The notes under the pieces were generated by a model. That model made no database searches, had not been told where the DNA came from, and saw only the letters and a list, made by a program, of their open reading frames with translations. 64,000 bases of DNA from Methanobrevibacter sp. YE315 (GTDB lineage Archaea > Methanobacteriota > Methanobacteria > Methanobacteriales > Methanobacteriaceae), in contig NZ_CP010834.1 of NCBI RefSeq assembly GCF_001548675.1, forward strand, positions 2,205,501 through 2,269,500. Reading direction: 5' to 3'. A program made the position numbers and the translations under genes. Every line of letters starts with the position of its first letter. The stretch's first letter is position 1. Of the stretch, positions 1-9,300 are shown in pieces.

Positions 1-29
1 TAAAACAGAATTAATCTCAAAACCACAAT

Positions 30-49
30 AAGTAGCTTAATTGCTACTT
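30..49 (+). terminator. Hairpin with T-rich tail ending an off-window gene
   Basis: A 7-bp stem (AAGTAGC at 30-36, GCTACTT at 43-49, six-base loop) is followed on the + strand by a long T-rich run to about 70. No gene lies between it and the left edge, so it most likely ends a + strand gene outside the window. It faces the hisB terminator. Confidence 0.5.
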
Positions 50-144
50 TCATTTTTTATTTTTTTTTACGAAGATAATGTAATATATTTTTTACAAGAG
101 TTTATAAAATATAACCCGACATGACTATAAAAAAATAAAATAAG

Positions 145-163
145 ATAGCTAATAATTAGCTAT
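145..163 (-). terminator. Terminator of hisB
   Basis: A perfect 9-bp inverted repeat (ATAGCTAAT / ATTAGCTAT, one-base loop) contains the hisB stop codon. Downstream on the - strand it is followed by a T-rich run. Stop codons buried in such hairpins recur across this window. Confidence 0.55.
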
Positions 164-738
164 AATACTCCTTTTGTAGAAGGAATCTGATCGTGCTCTA
201 TTTTAACGGCTTCTTTTAAAGATTTGGCAAATGCCTTAAAAATAGCTTCACATTTATGATGGTCATTTGCACCTTCAGCGGTAGCATAAATGTTTAGTTT
301 AGCGCTTGAAGAGAATGATTCGAAGAAGTGAATGACAACATCAGAGGTCATATCCCCTATCTTTTCATTTTTAAAATCAATATTCATATTACAATAACTA
401 CGCCCGCCAATATCTATTGCGACTGTAGCTACTGATTCGTCCATAGGAACGATTGCATGAGCCATTCTTTTTATTCCTTTCTTATCGCCGATAGCTTCGC
501 TGAATGCTTCACCAAGCAGTATTCCAACATCTTCAATTGTGTGGTGGTCGTCAATTTCAACATCCCCTGCAGCTTGAACATCCAAGTCAACCATACTGTG
601 CTTTGAAAATGATTCCAGCATGTGATTAAAGAAATTCACACCGGTGGAAATATCGTATTTGCCTGTTCCATCCAGATCCATTTTAATGTTGATGTCAGTT
701 TCTGTTGTTTTTCTTGAAACGTTTGCATTTCTAGTCAT
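160..738 (-). CDS. hisB: Imidazoleglycerol-phosphate dehydratase
   Basis: This enzyme dehydrates imidazole glycerol phosphate to imidazole acetol phosphate in histidine synthesis, in the cytoplasm. The 192-residue protein has the normal length of a monofunctional archaeal HisB. It shows both duplicated manganese-site motifs: DDHHTIED at residues 63-70 and NDHH at 158-161. No phosphatase domain is fused. The ATG start has a TA-rich leader without a strong ribosome binding site. A ferredoxin and a modE-like gene lie upstream on the same strand, but nothing ties them to histidine synthesis. hisD of the same pathway lies at 43.6 kb, so the his genes are scattered. Confidence 0.97.
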   Translation of the reverse strand: MTRNANVSRKTTETDINIKMDLDGTGKYDISTGVNFFNHMLESFSKHSMVDLDVQAAGDVEIDDHHTIEDVGILLGEAFSEAIGDKKGIKRMAHAIVPMDESVATVAIDIGGRSYCNMNIDFKNEKIGDMTSDVVIHFFESFSSSAKLNIYATAEGANDHHKCEAIFKAFAKSLKEAVKIEHDQIPSTKGVL

Positions 739-777
739 GATTTAACCTATAAAATAATTAATTTAAGCTTAAAGTAT

Positions 778-978
778 TCAACCTTCTTCGCCAGGACGAA
801 TAATTTTAATACATTGTGTAGGGCATTCCATTGCACATAATGTGCAGACATGACAATATCTTAAATCCAATATATGTGCAACATTGGTTATCTTCCAAAT
901 TTTAGCTGCTTTTGGACAAATCTCATAGCAGTTACCGCAAGCAATACATTTATCCTCATCGACTAAAATTTGTAACAT
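778..978 (-). CDS. 2[4Fe-4S] ferredoxin
   Basis: A small cytoplasmic electron carrier of 66 residues. Two complete cluster motifs are visible: Cys11, 14, 17 and 21 (CxxCxxCxxxCP) and Cys42, 45, 48 and 52. An extra Cys56 follows the second motif. The two-motif layout is typical of bacterial-type ferredoxins that serve methanogen redox enzymes. It lies 14 bases downstream of the modE-like gene on the same strand, so the two are probably co-transcribed. The redox partner cannot be told from the sequence. A link to molybdenum or tungsten enzymes through the neighbouring regulator is only an inference. Confidence 0.9.
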   Translation of the reverse strand: MLQILVDEDKCIACGNCYEICPKAAKIWKITNVAHILDLRYCHVCTLCAMECPTQCIKIIRPGEEG

Positions 979-992
979 ATCATCACTCCAAA

Positions 993-1685
993 TTATAATT
1001 TCAATGTTGCAACAGACATTGCCTTAAATCCAACATATATTTCCTTGCCAATATTGAGATTTAATTCCTTTTCAGCAGATACTGTAATATCAGAACATAA
1101 AACAACATTACCAACATTGACCTTAACGCGGATTATTTCGTTTTTGAGTTTCATTTCAACGATTTGGCCTTTAAGTATATTACGAATGCTGGATGTTTGA
1201 GGTTCTAACATTAAAAAGATATTATCATAACTGATTAAAGCCAGTATTCTATCTCCAATTTTATATTTCCTATTTAATGGAGCATTGATTTCAAATTGAT
1301 TCATCTTAATTGTCATTACACCTTTAACATCATTAATGTCGACAATTTCGGCTTCAATTTCATTTACGTCTTTGTGAAGCTCCATAATAGCATTTATTTT
1401 CTTACATTCCTTCAAGATGGAGTAACCTTCTTCTGTGAGTGAAGTTCCTCCGCCTCCACCTTTTCCCCCTTTAGTCGTATTTACAATTTTTACATCAAGT
1501 GTTGATTCCATTTTTTCAATGTAATTTAATGCGGTTCTATATGAAACCTTAATTTCTTTGGCGGCATTTGTTAAAGAACCAGTAACTAAAATTGATTCTA
1601 ACAATTGATATTTCTTACTGTCGAGTAAAAAAGAGTTGCCATCTACATTGATTTTATATTCAACACCCGCTTTTACATCAGCCAT
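993..1685 (-). CDS. modE: ModE-type molybdate/tungstate-responsive regulator
   Basis: A 230-residue DNA-binding regulator with the ModE layout. A LysR-like winged helix spans about residues 25-90 and contains the glycine-rich wing KGGKGGGGG (72-80) followed by SLTEEGY. Two TOBE/Mop-like oxyanion-binding domains follow, at about 107-163 and 166-230. The SSIRNILKG stretch near 165-173 is characteristic of TOBE domains. In characterised homologues the bound oxyanion controls molybdate uptake and molybdoenzyme genes. The ATG is preceded by GGGGGAT, a strong ribosome binding site. No molybdate transporter is in the window, so the targets lie elsewhere. The ferredoxin gene follows directly. Confidence 0.88.
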   Translation of the reverse strand: MADVKAGVEYKINVDGNSFLLDSKKYQLLESILVTGSLTNAAKEIKVSYRTALNYIEKMESTLDVKIVNTTKGGKGGGGGTSLTEEGYSILKECKKINAIMELHKDVNEIEAEIVDINDVKGVMTIKMNQFEINAPLNRKYKIGDRILALISYDNIFLMLEPQTSSIRNILKGQIVEMKLKNEIIRVKVNVGNVVLCSDITVSAEKELNLNIGKEIYVGFKAMSVATLKL

Positions 1686-1746
1686 TATAAATCCCCCGAA
1701 TTATAATATACATATTTATATAGTTTAATATTAAATAATTTTTCCA

Positions 1747-3306
1747 TTAATTCCTAAATTCCATTTTTTCGACAAAGTCCATTAATTTGTTTACAATTTT
1801 TGCTAAAGGACCTAATTTAGAACCATAATCCCTCAATGTTTCAATGTCTTCTTTTGTGAAGAACTTAAGTAAAATCAATGCAAAGAAATAGACTATCATA
1901 CAGAGTATGATTCCTGGAAATAGCCATAATGTTGTTTTTGGTATGAAATAACCGAATACTCCCATTATTGCAGTTGCAGCCAATATTTTTAAAACCGGCA
2001 CCTTAGGAGCTTTAGTTTTTGTTAGTTTAAATACAAAATAAACGCACGGAACCATCATTAAAAAGCAGGCAATGGTGGTTGCGGTAGCTCCCCCTGCAAT
2101 ACCTAAAAAAGGAACAAGATACCAACAGAGACTTGCGGTAGTAATGGAACCGAGTATCAAAATATACATTGGAATCTTAGGATTTCCAATACCTTGAACG
2201 ATACTGGTGGATATTGCAAATATTGAATAAAATGTCATGCCTATGGATAAAATTGCCAAAGCTGTAGCACCTGCAACATAAGCGGGATTCTTGAAATAAA
2301 GTAAACGTAAAGTAGGTGCAGAAAACAATGCAAGTCCAATGCACATCGGCACTACAAATAATAATGATATCTTATATGCCTGACTTACATATTTTTGAAG
2401 AGTAGGAATGTCCTTAACCTTAAAAGCTTCAGAAGAAGCAGGCAAAATTGTAGTTGCAACAGAAATGGAAATCATTAAAGGCAACCTTGCAATCGGATCG
2501 GCCGCTGTGAAAAAACCAATATCAGTCAATGTTAAAAATTTACCCATTACAATAGTACAGATATTATATATGAGCATTTCCGCAATAGCTGTTATAATTA
2601 CAGGAATGGAGAATCTTACTAAAGTTACGGCCAATTTCAATTCATCGAGATGGGAAAATTCAAAGTCTTCGCTAGGTTCAGGAATGTATTTCGGCATTAA
2701 AAACTTGAATATCAACACCGCAGAAAATGCGGCAAGAGAATAACCGATGACAGTACCCCATAATGCACCAACAACTGACAAACCCATTAAAACAAATGCT
2801 GTTGCACATAAAATCATGAATACCTGCTCAATAGCACGGGTATAGATGATATATTCCATTTTATATACTCCCTGAAATGCCCCTCTAAACGCGCCTAAAA
2901 CAACACTAAAAGGGGTAATGAGACCAATAATCTGTAATGGAACCATCACTTCAGGTTTTCCCATATACTCGATAGCAATATACGGAGCAATGACAAAAAT
3001 CATCAGGACCCCTAAGAACAATCCCAAAAAGACCATGATTTTTAAAGCCGTATAAATTGTCTGCCTAGCCATATCATGATTACCGACAGCCTCATATTCA
3101 GCAATGTATTTGGCTATAGCCGGCGGAAGTCCTCCTGATGCAAGGGTTTGGAAAATACCTTGGTATGATAAGGTTGTTCCAAGAATACCATTTGCAGTAG
3201 GACCCAATAAGGTAGCCATTAAAAAACGATATAAATATCCTCCAATACGGAAGATTATATTTCCAATGAATATTATCAAACTACCTCTTACTAACTTATT
3301 CGCCAT
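1747..3306 (-). CDS. Polysaccharide flippase of the MATE/MurJ-Wzx superfamily
   Basis: A 519-residue integral membrane protein with about fourteen hydrophobic segments. It opens with the MOP-superfamily pattern RGSLIIFIGNIIFRIGGYLYR, matching lipid-linked oligosaccharide flippases (PST/MurJ/SpoVB type). It probably moves undecaprenyl- or dolichol-linked precursors across the cytoplasmic membrane. In a pseudomurein-walled methanogen, pseudomurein precursors or a surface glycan are candidate substrates, which is inference. The gene stands alone between the modE-like gene and an iron-sulfur flavoprotein on the same strand. The start is ATG with GGGTATATT upstream. It is not a drug exporter of the kind at 33.7 kb, from which it clearly differs. 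Confidence 0.85.
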   Translation of the reverse strand: MANKLVRGSLIIFIGNIIFRIGGYLYRFLMATLLGPTANGILGTTLSYQGIFQTLASGGLPPAIAKYIAEYEAVGNHDMARQTIYTALKIMVFLGLFLGVLMIFVIAPYIAIEYMGKPEVMVPLQIIGLITPFSVVLGAFRGAFQGVYKMEYIIYTRAIEQVFMILCATAFVLMGLSVVGALWGTVIGYSLAAFSAVLIFKFLMPKYIPEPSEDFEFSHLDELKLAVTLVRFSIPVIITAIAEMLIYNICTIVMGKFLTLTDIGFFTAADPIARLPLMISISVATTILPASSEAFKVKDIPTLQKYVSQAYKISLLFVVPMCIGLALFSAPTLRLLYFKNPAYVAGATALAILSIGMTFYSIFAISTSIVQGIGNPKIPMYILILGSITTASLCWYLVPFLGIAGGATATTIACFLMMVPCVYFVFKLTKTKAPKVPVLKILAATAIMGVFGYFIPKTTLWLFPGIILCMIVYFFALILLKFFTKEDIETLRDYGSKLGPLAKIVNKLMDFVEKMEFRN

Positions 3307-3355
3307 AATATACCCTTAAAAATTAACTATTATTAATTTAACTTGATTTTGATAT

Positions 3356-3940
3356 TTAAATATATTTATTTAGGAAATTTTTAAATTCGAATAAAGTCCT
3401 ATTTAATGACTCCATTCCATAATCATCATTTTTTATATCATCTAAAGAATCATTAGACCAAAAAGAAGCTCCTAAATTAGAACCGAACGGCCCTCCACTT
3501 ACAGGGATAATTCCATGAATCATGAAATATGTTACATTTTTCAGATGAGCGAAGTCCTGACCTCCGGTTCTGTCGCCACCGACGGCGATGCTCATTCCGA
3601 TTTTACCTCTTAACAGATTATAATCTATTGCCTCCAAAGCTCTAGTTCTATCCATAATAGATGATAAATTGCTGCTTATGCCTCCGCTTTGAATAGGAGT
3701 TGCCAGTATAATTCCATCAGCGCTTTGAAGACCTTCATAAACATATCCCATGTCATCATCAATAATACATCTTTTGTTTTCCAAACAATAGTCACAATGC
3801 ATGCACGGCTTAATATCCTTACCTTGGCATGTGAAAATTTCAGTTTCAAAACCATCCTTATTGAGTTCATCAAGAGCATATGACAAAACATATTCTGTTG
3901 TATTGTTTCTTGGGCTAGCACAAATACCAAAAACTTTCAT
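3356..3940 (-). CDS. Iron-sulfur flavoprotein (NADPH-dependent FMN reductase fold)
   Basis: A 194-residue flavodoxin-like protein. It starts with the FMN phosphate-loop pattern GICASPRNNTTEYV. It contains the compact cysteine motif C46-x2-C49-x2-C52-x5-C58, which is the cluster-binding signature of methanogen iron-sulfur flavoproteins (Isf). These homodimers carry FMN and a [4Fe-4S] cluster and accept electrons from ferredoxin; a role in handling oxygen or peroxide has been proposed. The TPIQSGGISSNLSSIMDRT segment is the usual flavin-site and dimer region. It is on the same strand as the ExbB/FmdE cluster ending at 4003, but a hairpin lies between, so it is likely transcribed separately. Confidence 0.88.
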   Translation of the reverse strand: MKVFGICASPRNNTTEYVLSYALDELNKDGFETEIFTCQGKDIKPCMHCDYCLENKRCIIDDDMGYVYEGLQSADGIILATPIQSGGISSNLSSIMDRTRALEAIDYNLLRGKIGMSIAVGGDRTGGQDFAHLKNVTYFMIHGIIPVSGGPFGSNLGASFWSNDSLDDIKNDDYGMESLNRTLFEFKNFLNKYI

Positions 3941-3992
3941 AAAAATAGTATATTTGCTTTAATTAAAATAGTTTTAGAAAAATAAAAAAAAT

Positions 3993-4012
3993 ATTGAAGG
4001 CATTAACCTTCA
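3993..4012 (-). terminator. Terminator of the ExbB/ExbD-like operon
   Basis: TTGAAGG and CCTTCAA form a 7-bp stem with a six-base loop across the stop codon of the DUF2149 gene. An A-rich stretch on the + strand (T-rich on the - strand) lies just downstream. Confidence 0.45.
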
Positions 4013-4341
4013 ACCATAATCAATTTGCCCGTCTCGGTATCACGATACACCTTACCCATTTCAGTGAACCCGCTACCTGAAGACTGACTTATATCCGGAG
4101 TATCGTTTAATTCCTGACCTTGGTCTAGCTGTGAAACTTCATTAATTGCATTTTTAACTTTTTGTCTTTGTTGTTCATCCATATTTTCATTAAATACGAT
4201 ATTCTGCATATTCCATGAAATAACTAGAAATACCAATAACCCCACTGCAATCACTAACATTGCATCAACCAAATTGGATGTTCCGGCCATAGGGTCTTCT
4301 TCACCCTGATTAAGAAATTTTCCTTTTCTTCTGCGAATCAT
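4003..4341 (-). CDS. DUF2149 protein, ExbD/TolR-like
   Basis: A 112-residue protein with one N-terminal membrane segment (about 27-44) and an external, hydrophilic C-terminus. The segment NLVDAMLVIAVGLLVFLV closely resembles the single transmembrane helix of ExbD/TolR/MotB, including an aspartate (Asp26) at its start. In that family the equivalent aspartate carries the proton. Pfam names the family only as DUF2149. The gene follows the ExbB-like gene by ten bases and has a strong AGGAGG site. This pairing supports a role as the second subunit of a proton-driven stator. That function is inference; no archaeal homologue of this type is known to me to be characterised. Confidence 0.8.
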   Translation of the reverse strand: MIRRRKGKFLNQGEEDPMAGTSNLVDAMLVIAVGLLVFLVISWNMQNIVFNENMDEQQRQKVKNAINEVSQLDQGQELNDTPDISQSSGSGFTEMGKVYRDTETGKLIMVEG

Positions 4342-4351
4342 AAAAAACCTC

Positions 4352-5005
4352 CTATTCAGCTAAGTTCTCCAATACAGCATTCACAAACAATTGGAGATTT
4401 GAAGAATACTCCTCATACCATCTGCGCCTGACTTTAGAAATTACATATGCAACAGCGCCAGATCCAATCCCTACAACGGTTGTGTCAAATGCTACAATAA
4501 TCGCATTAGCCAAAGTTGTGACATCACCTGCGCCTAATGCTGCAAGGCCAGGACCCATCGGAATCAATGTACCCATCAATCCTAAAGTAGGGCCTATACG
4601 GGTAACAATATCAACTTTTTCAAGAGATTTAGCCATCTCCACTTCTTCCTCTTCAATTAAATTCAATGCCCAAGCTTCACGAGATTCACCGGACAGTGAA
4701 TGTGCATTAATTATCTTTAACAAAACTTCTTTTTGATTATCATAAATTTTTGAATCATTAACAATATTTGTAAGTTCACCAACGCCATTGGCATTAACCA
4801 GGGAAAAAATCAATTTTTCCTTGTAATCCCTAGTCAATTTAATACGAGTCTTATAATCTGAAATAAGACCTCCAAAAGCAAATACTGCGAAAACCGCAAA
4901 TATAAGCAAGAATATAATTACGGGAATCTGCAAACTCTGAGATACAACATTCAAAGCCGCAGTTAAAAACTCACTACCTGGAATAGCTACCACATATATC
5001 ACCAC
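4352..5005 (-). CDS. MotA/TolQ/ExbB proton-channel family protein
   Basis: A 217-residue membrane protein with the ExbB/TolQ layout: a first membrane segment at about 27-47, a cytoplasmic stretch, and two segments at about 137-158 and 167-190. The signature RIGPTLGLMGTLIPMGPGL (136-154) matches the conserved region around the proton path of ExbB/TolQ. It probably forms a proton channel with the adjoining DUF2149 protein. The start is uncertain. The first in-frame GTG (5005) sits in a GGTGAT ribosome site, and the GTG at 4993 is better spaced from that site. The gene is one base downstream of a polytopic membrane protein gene, so translation is coupled. Confidence 0.88.
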   Translation of the reverse strand: MVIYVVAIPGSEFLTAALNVVSQSLQIPVIIFLLIFAVFAVFAFGGLISDYKTRIKLTRDYKEKLIFSLVNANGVGELTNIVNDSKIYDNQKEVLLKIINAHSLSGESREAWALNLIEEEEVEMAKSLEKVDIVTRIGPTLGLMGTLIPMGPGLAALGAGDVTTLANAIIVAFDTTVVGIGSGAVAYVISKVRRRWYEEYSSNLQLFVNAVLENLAE

Positions 5006-5006
5006 A

Positions 5007-5681
5007 TCATTTTAATAAAGTATTTTTTTTATAATATAATAAACCTAAAACAATAACTACTATCAACAAAGCAATAGTTGCCAAAATATATTCAATTGAA
5101 ACGATATTAATCGGTTTCATGTCTTTCATGTTCAAAGATATAATATTCGGAAGCAGTAATGAAACCATTAATGAATAAATTCCCAATATGAAATACATGC
5201 TTCCTAAGGAGTTATTGGTAATATTTATCAAATTAGATCTTTTACAAAAGTAAAATACTCCAATTATGATTAAATTGAATAAGATTGCTGTAAATAAACT
5301 GATAAATAAAGAATTTAGTCCCAATAAAGATTCTTTTGAACATATGCAAATCAAAGCCAACAGCATGAAAGACAAATAGGATAATAAAATAACTTTTTTA
5401 GTATTATTTTTCCCATTGTTAAATAAATATCCGCTAAACATCAAAAGCAGAGAAATCACAAACAATAAAAGAAAACTATAACTACCTATAGCTGAAATTA
5501 ATTGAACCTTAAAAATATTAATCGCATAAATCAATATGAATGTAAATATAAGGGAAACAATGGAAAATTTAGCCAAATCAATTTTGGAAATATTTTCATA
5601 ACTGATGATTAAACCGATTGCAACAGAAAATATCATTATTGAAATAATAAATCCTAAAGACCACAATAAACTAAAAGCCAT
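5007..5681 (-). CDS. Polytopic membrane protein, possible transporter
   Basis: A 224-residue, almost wholly hydrophobic protein with about seven predicted membrane segments and no obvious catalytic motif. It resembles in size and position the archaeal membrane family DUF2162, but I cannot confirm that by eye. It lies between the His/Ser-rich exported protein (11-base gap) and the ExbB-like gene (1-base gap), so it belongs to the same operon. By context it may be the permease or partner that the ExbB/ExbD-like pair energises; this is inference. The ATG is preceded by GGCGAT. Confidence 0.65.
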   Translation of the reverse strand: MAFSLLWSLGFIISIMIFSVAIGLIISYENISKIDLAKFSIVSLIFTFILIYAINIFKVQLISAIGSYSFLLLFVISLLLMFSGYLFNNGKNNTKKVILLSYLSFMLLALICICSKESLLGLNSLFISLFTAILFNLIIIGVFYFCKRSNLINITNNSLGSMYFILGIYSLMVSLLLPNIISLNMKDMKPINIVSIEYILATIALLIVVIVLGLLYYKKNTLLK

Positions 5682-5692
5682 GATATCGCCAT

Positions 5693-6202
5693 TTATTTTT
5701 TAGAGAATATTTTTGACAGAACAACAGGTATGGAAAATCCGCAGGCCAATGCAACCAATAACAATATGATGTTATTTACGCTAAATAACTCATTTTGATT
5801 ATTCCCATCATCTGAAACATTTGTATTATTAACGCTGCTATTTGTACTATTTACATTTTTAGTAGAATTGCCGCTTACTTCAGATACTGAAGATGAATCT
5901 GAAGAGGGATTTGCACTAGCAGAACCTGAAGATGAATCTGAAGATCCTGAACTAGACGAAGTGGAACCAGAACCACTAGAATAACTTGAACCACCAGAGG
6001 AACTGGAACCAGAACTGGAACTAGATTCACTAGAATAACTTGAACCACCAGATGAACCAGAACCACTTGAAGAAGATGGGACTTCAGATGTCACTTCTTC
6101 AACATATTCTGAACCGTGCCCCGGATGGGCACATACCGCCGTAGCGGCAAAAGATATTATGAAAATTATTGAAATAAATAAAGCTAATTTTTTATACTCC
6201 AT
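5693..6202 (-). CDS. Exported serine-rich protein with His-containing mature N-terminus
   Basis: The start is set at ATG 6202, because GGTGATTTG lies just before it and a signal peptide (MEYKKLALFISIIFIISF...CA) then begins at once. An upstream ATG at 6253 adds 17 unlikely residues. The predicted mature protein begins AHPGHGSEY, a small histidine cluster that could bind a metal. A low-complexity Ser/Gly linker of about 60 residues follows, then an Asn-rich stretch and a C-terminal membrane segment with a lysine tail. It looks like a membrane-anchored stalk carrying a short metal-binding head. It sits between the FmdE surface protein and the membrane components of the operon. The function is unknown. 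Confidence 0.7.
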   Translation of the reverse strand: MEYKKLALFISIIFIISFAATAVCAHPGHGSEYVEEVTSEVPSSSSGSGSSGGSSYSSESSSSSGSSSSGGSSYSSGSGSTSSSSGSSDSSSGSASANPSSDSSSVSEVSGNSTKNVNSTNSSVNNTNVSDDGNNQNELFSVNNIILLLVALACGFSIPVVLSKIFSKK

Positions 6203-6296
6203 CAAATCACCATTAAAACATTTTAATAAATTAAATTTAATTAAATAAATCACTAGAAACTTATTTAATTAAATTTAACTTAAAAAAATAAAAAAT

Positions 6297-6317
6297 AATA
6301 ACTCAAAAAGAGTTATT
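6297..6317 (-). terminator. Hairpin after the FmdE surface protein gene
   Basis: AATAACTC and GAGTTATT form an 8-bp stem with a five-base loop. It is followed by a T-rich - strand run in the gap before the next gene. Because the operon appears to continue, it may act as a partial terminator that lowers expression of the membrane components relative to the surface protein. Confidence 0.5.
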
Positions 6318-6325
6318 AATCAAAA

Positions 6326-9300
6326 CTATTTTTTACGTTTCATATATCCAACACCAAGTACTGCACCAATAGCTAAAACACCAACTAAAGCATAAATTAA
6401 GCTGTTAGAATCTGCAGATTTGGTTGCAGGAGATTTTGAAACTTCATATGATTTTGCAGCGCTTGGACTATCTTTTGAATCTTTAGATTTATCATCAGCG
6501 GATTCATCAACAGCCTCTTCAGCAGTTTGAGCGCTAGCAACTACTGGACTGGAAGTTCCAACACTACTGGAAGATGAATAACTACTTGTTGAACGGGATG
6601 CTGGAGCATATGAATTACTATTGGAATTACTATTAGAGTTAGAATTGCTATTAGAGTTAGTATTAGTGGAATTAGAGTTAGATTCACCACTAGCATCTCC
6701 TTGCATGGATTTTAATAAATCTTCTTTAGAGATGTCATCTAAACTCTTCAAGTAAGTTATAGCATTAAAGTCATCGCCAGCACCTTGTTTTAACATGTTA
6801 AATTGTTCTTCAGTAATCCATCTTTCATCATCTGTTGAAACAACAGGCATTGCTTTAATATGTTCATCTTCAATACCAGCATACATATTAATATATGCTC
6901 TGATTTGGTTAGCACGTGCAGCTTCAGAGGTACTATACATACTGTTGTCGATAGTTGCCCATTTGAAACTAACAGTAGATGCTTTACCTACTTTAAGATT
7001 GTCATCCCATACAACAAGAACACCTTGATAGTTTCCACCTTCAATATATGGAGATATTGTCTCATTGGAAGGTAATTTTTGTACATAAAAAGTACCTAAA
7101 CCTGGAGATAAATCTAATAAATAGGTTAAACTGTCATCTTTACAAAAGATGTTGGATGCAATGTATGTGTATGATTCATTTTCGCCTAACGGATATTTTT
7201 CTTGGATATAATCAGTTATGAAGAATCCTGGCTGTACACCTGGACATACGTGTGCATGGTATAGGAATGTTGCCATTTGATCAAATATAGGGTGTTCATT
7301 CCATGCATTGACAATAGTCTGTACATTAAACCAATTTCCATCAGGAACAAATGATTTTTCAATAGCTCTTAATTTAGTAGCGTTATTTAATGTATCAAAT
7401 CCAATATCAACAACCCTATCACCGTCAAGTTCTCCAACAAAGAAGTCTTTAGTATCCGGATTATATCTTAAATAGACCATATTTACTGCATCAGAGTCAG
7501 GATAACGGAGTGCAAATGCAAACCATAATGGTTTCCATACGGCTTGGTGAAGACTTAATACGTTTTGACTGTATAATGTTCCACCGAATACTTCATAAAG
7601 ACCATCACGTGCAATTACAGTATCTTGACCGTTTAAGAAAGCATAACCTGCATCAGTTAAAGCAAGGAAATCAACATCGTCTCTATCAATATCGATGCCC
7701 AATTCTTCGTTGAATATTTTTTTAGCTTCGTTTGCTGCATCGATACCTATTTGTTTTATTTCAGCATCGGATAATTTTGCTTGAGTATCAGCAGGAGTGG
7801 CTCTTGTAGCTTTATCAAGACCTAAAGATAAAATATATTCTAAATCTAGACCATGTCCGTCAAGACCATATTCTGCTGGTTCACCATCATAAGTTACGTT
7901 TTCAGTAGTTCCCATTAACCAATTGTATTGTTCTTGATTCAATCCTGTAAATTCATATAATATATCGACTAATTTTTCAGGATTCTTATTTATTTGGTCA
8001 ATCCACCAGGAACAGTATTTTAATTCTTCTAAACTACCATCATCAGGATTGATTCCGGTTTCTTTAGTGAACATGTTTTTAAGATTGGTTGAATTAAAGG
8101 TCATGATGATTAGATCACCTGTTTTAGTAGCACTATACCATCTAATAAAACCAATCATGTTTTCGGTAGCACCGGTATTGGTAGTGTTCATACCAGTATA
8201 ACCAGTTTTACCAATTGTATCATCTAAAAAGAATATTGCTGCATCATCATCAGACCCGCCAGGGACACCAAGTACTTTATAAGCAGTAACATCAGCAGGG
8301 GAACCTACTCCACCAGGGTTAGTTTCTTGCTCAGGAGGGTAGTATTTCAATAAAGCTTGAATGATGCTGTATCCGCCTAAAGTACCTTCACAAATATGGC
8401 CATGGAAAGCAGCTTCTTGGAGAATTTCTCTAGAAACACCCGCAGACCAACCATTTGCCAAACTTGCAAATGACCATGCGTTTTCACCAACAACAGCATT
8501 ATAATACTTATTCCAATCTGCTTTGGACATATCTTCAGATATAGTTCCTAAATAGGAATAACTAGTAGATCCGTTTTGGAAAACAATAGCGTTCAATTCT
8601 TTTCCATTTCTAGCAATAAAAGCAAAGTCAACCGGATCAGTAGCACTTTGACGTAGCATTATTACATTGCTGTAAGCTATGCAATTGTGGATGCTTCCGT
8701 AATTAACAATTGCCTCCATCGCGTCTTCACTAAGTTTACCGTTATATTTTGCAACTCCTGCGGTGGTAATTGCAAGAACATCATCTGCATTTTTAAAATC
8801 TAATTTGTTATCAGCAATTTCAGTAACAGTTCTTCCTAATTTATAAGCTTCACTAGCTTTTAAATCAAAGGTAACGATTTTGGATAAATCAGCACCATTA
8901 ATGATTTTTGCTTGGCTGCCATAACCTGCAGTCATGGCGGTAATATTCAATTTACCCCCATTAAAGTTATCTAAACTAAGAACATAATTTCTGTTGTTTA
9001 CATCGTATGTCTTAGTAAAATTAAGATAGGTATTATTTGAAATTAAATAGAAATCTGGAACTAATTCATATGCATCATCAGCATATTCGTAATTAACTTT
9101 TACACTTACTGAAGCAGAATTAGAAGCAGCCTCTACTGCATTTGAACCATCAGCTTGGATATCTGAGATACCATTACCTATAAGAAGACCATTTTGAGAA
9201 TCAAAAAGGGCATCTGTATCGCTTGCAGATACCGCACCAATTACAAGCATTAGACAAGCAATTAGCGTGATAAACAAAACAACCTGTTTTTTAATAATAT

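Noticed and set aside
6860-7713. Open frames on the + strand opposite the FmdE surface protein gene.
   Set aside because: They are shadows of a well-supported gene, with unusual composition and no ribosome sites.
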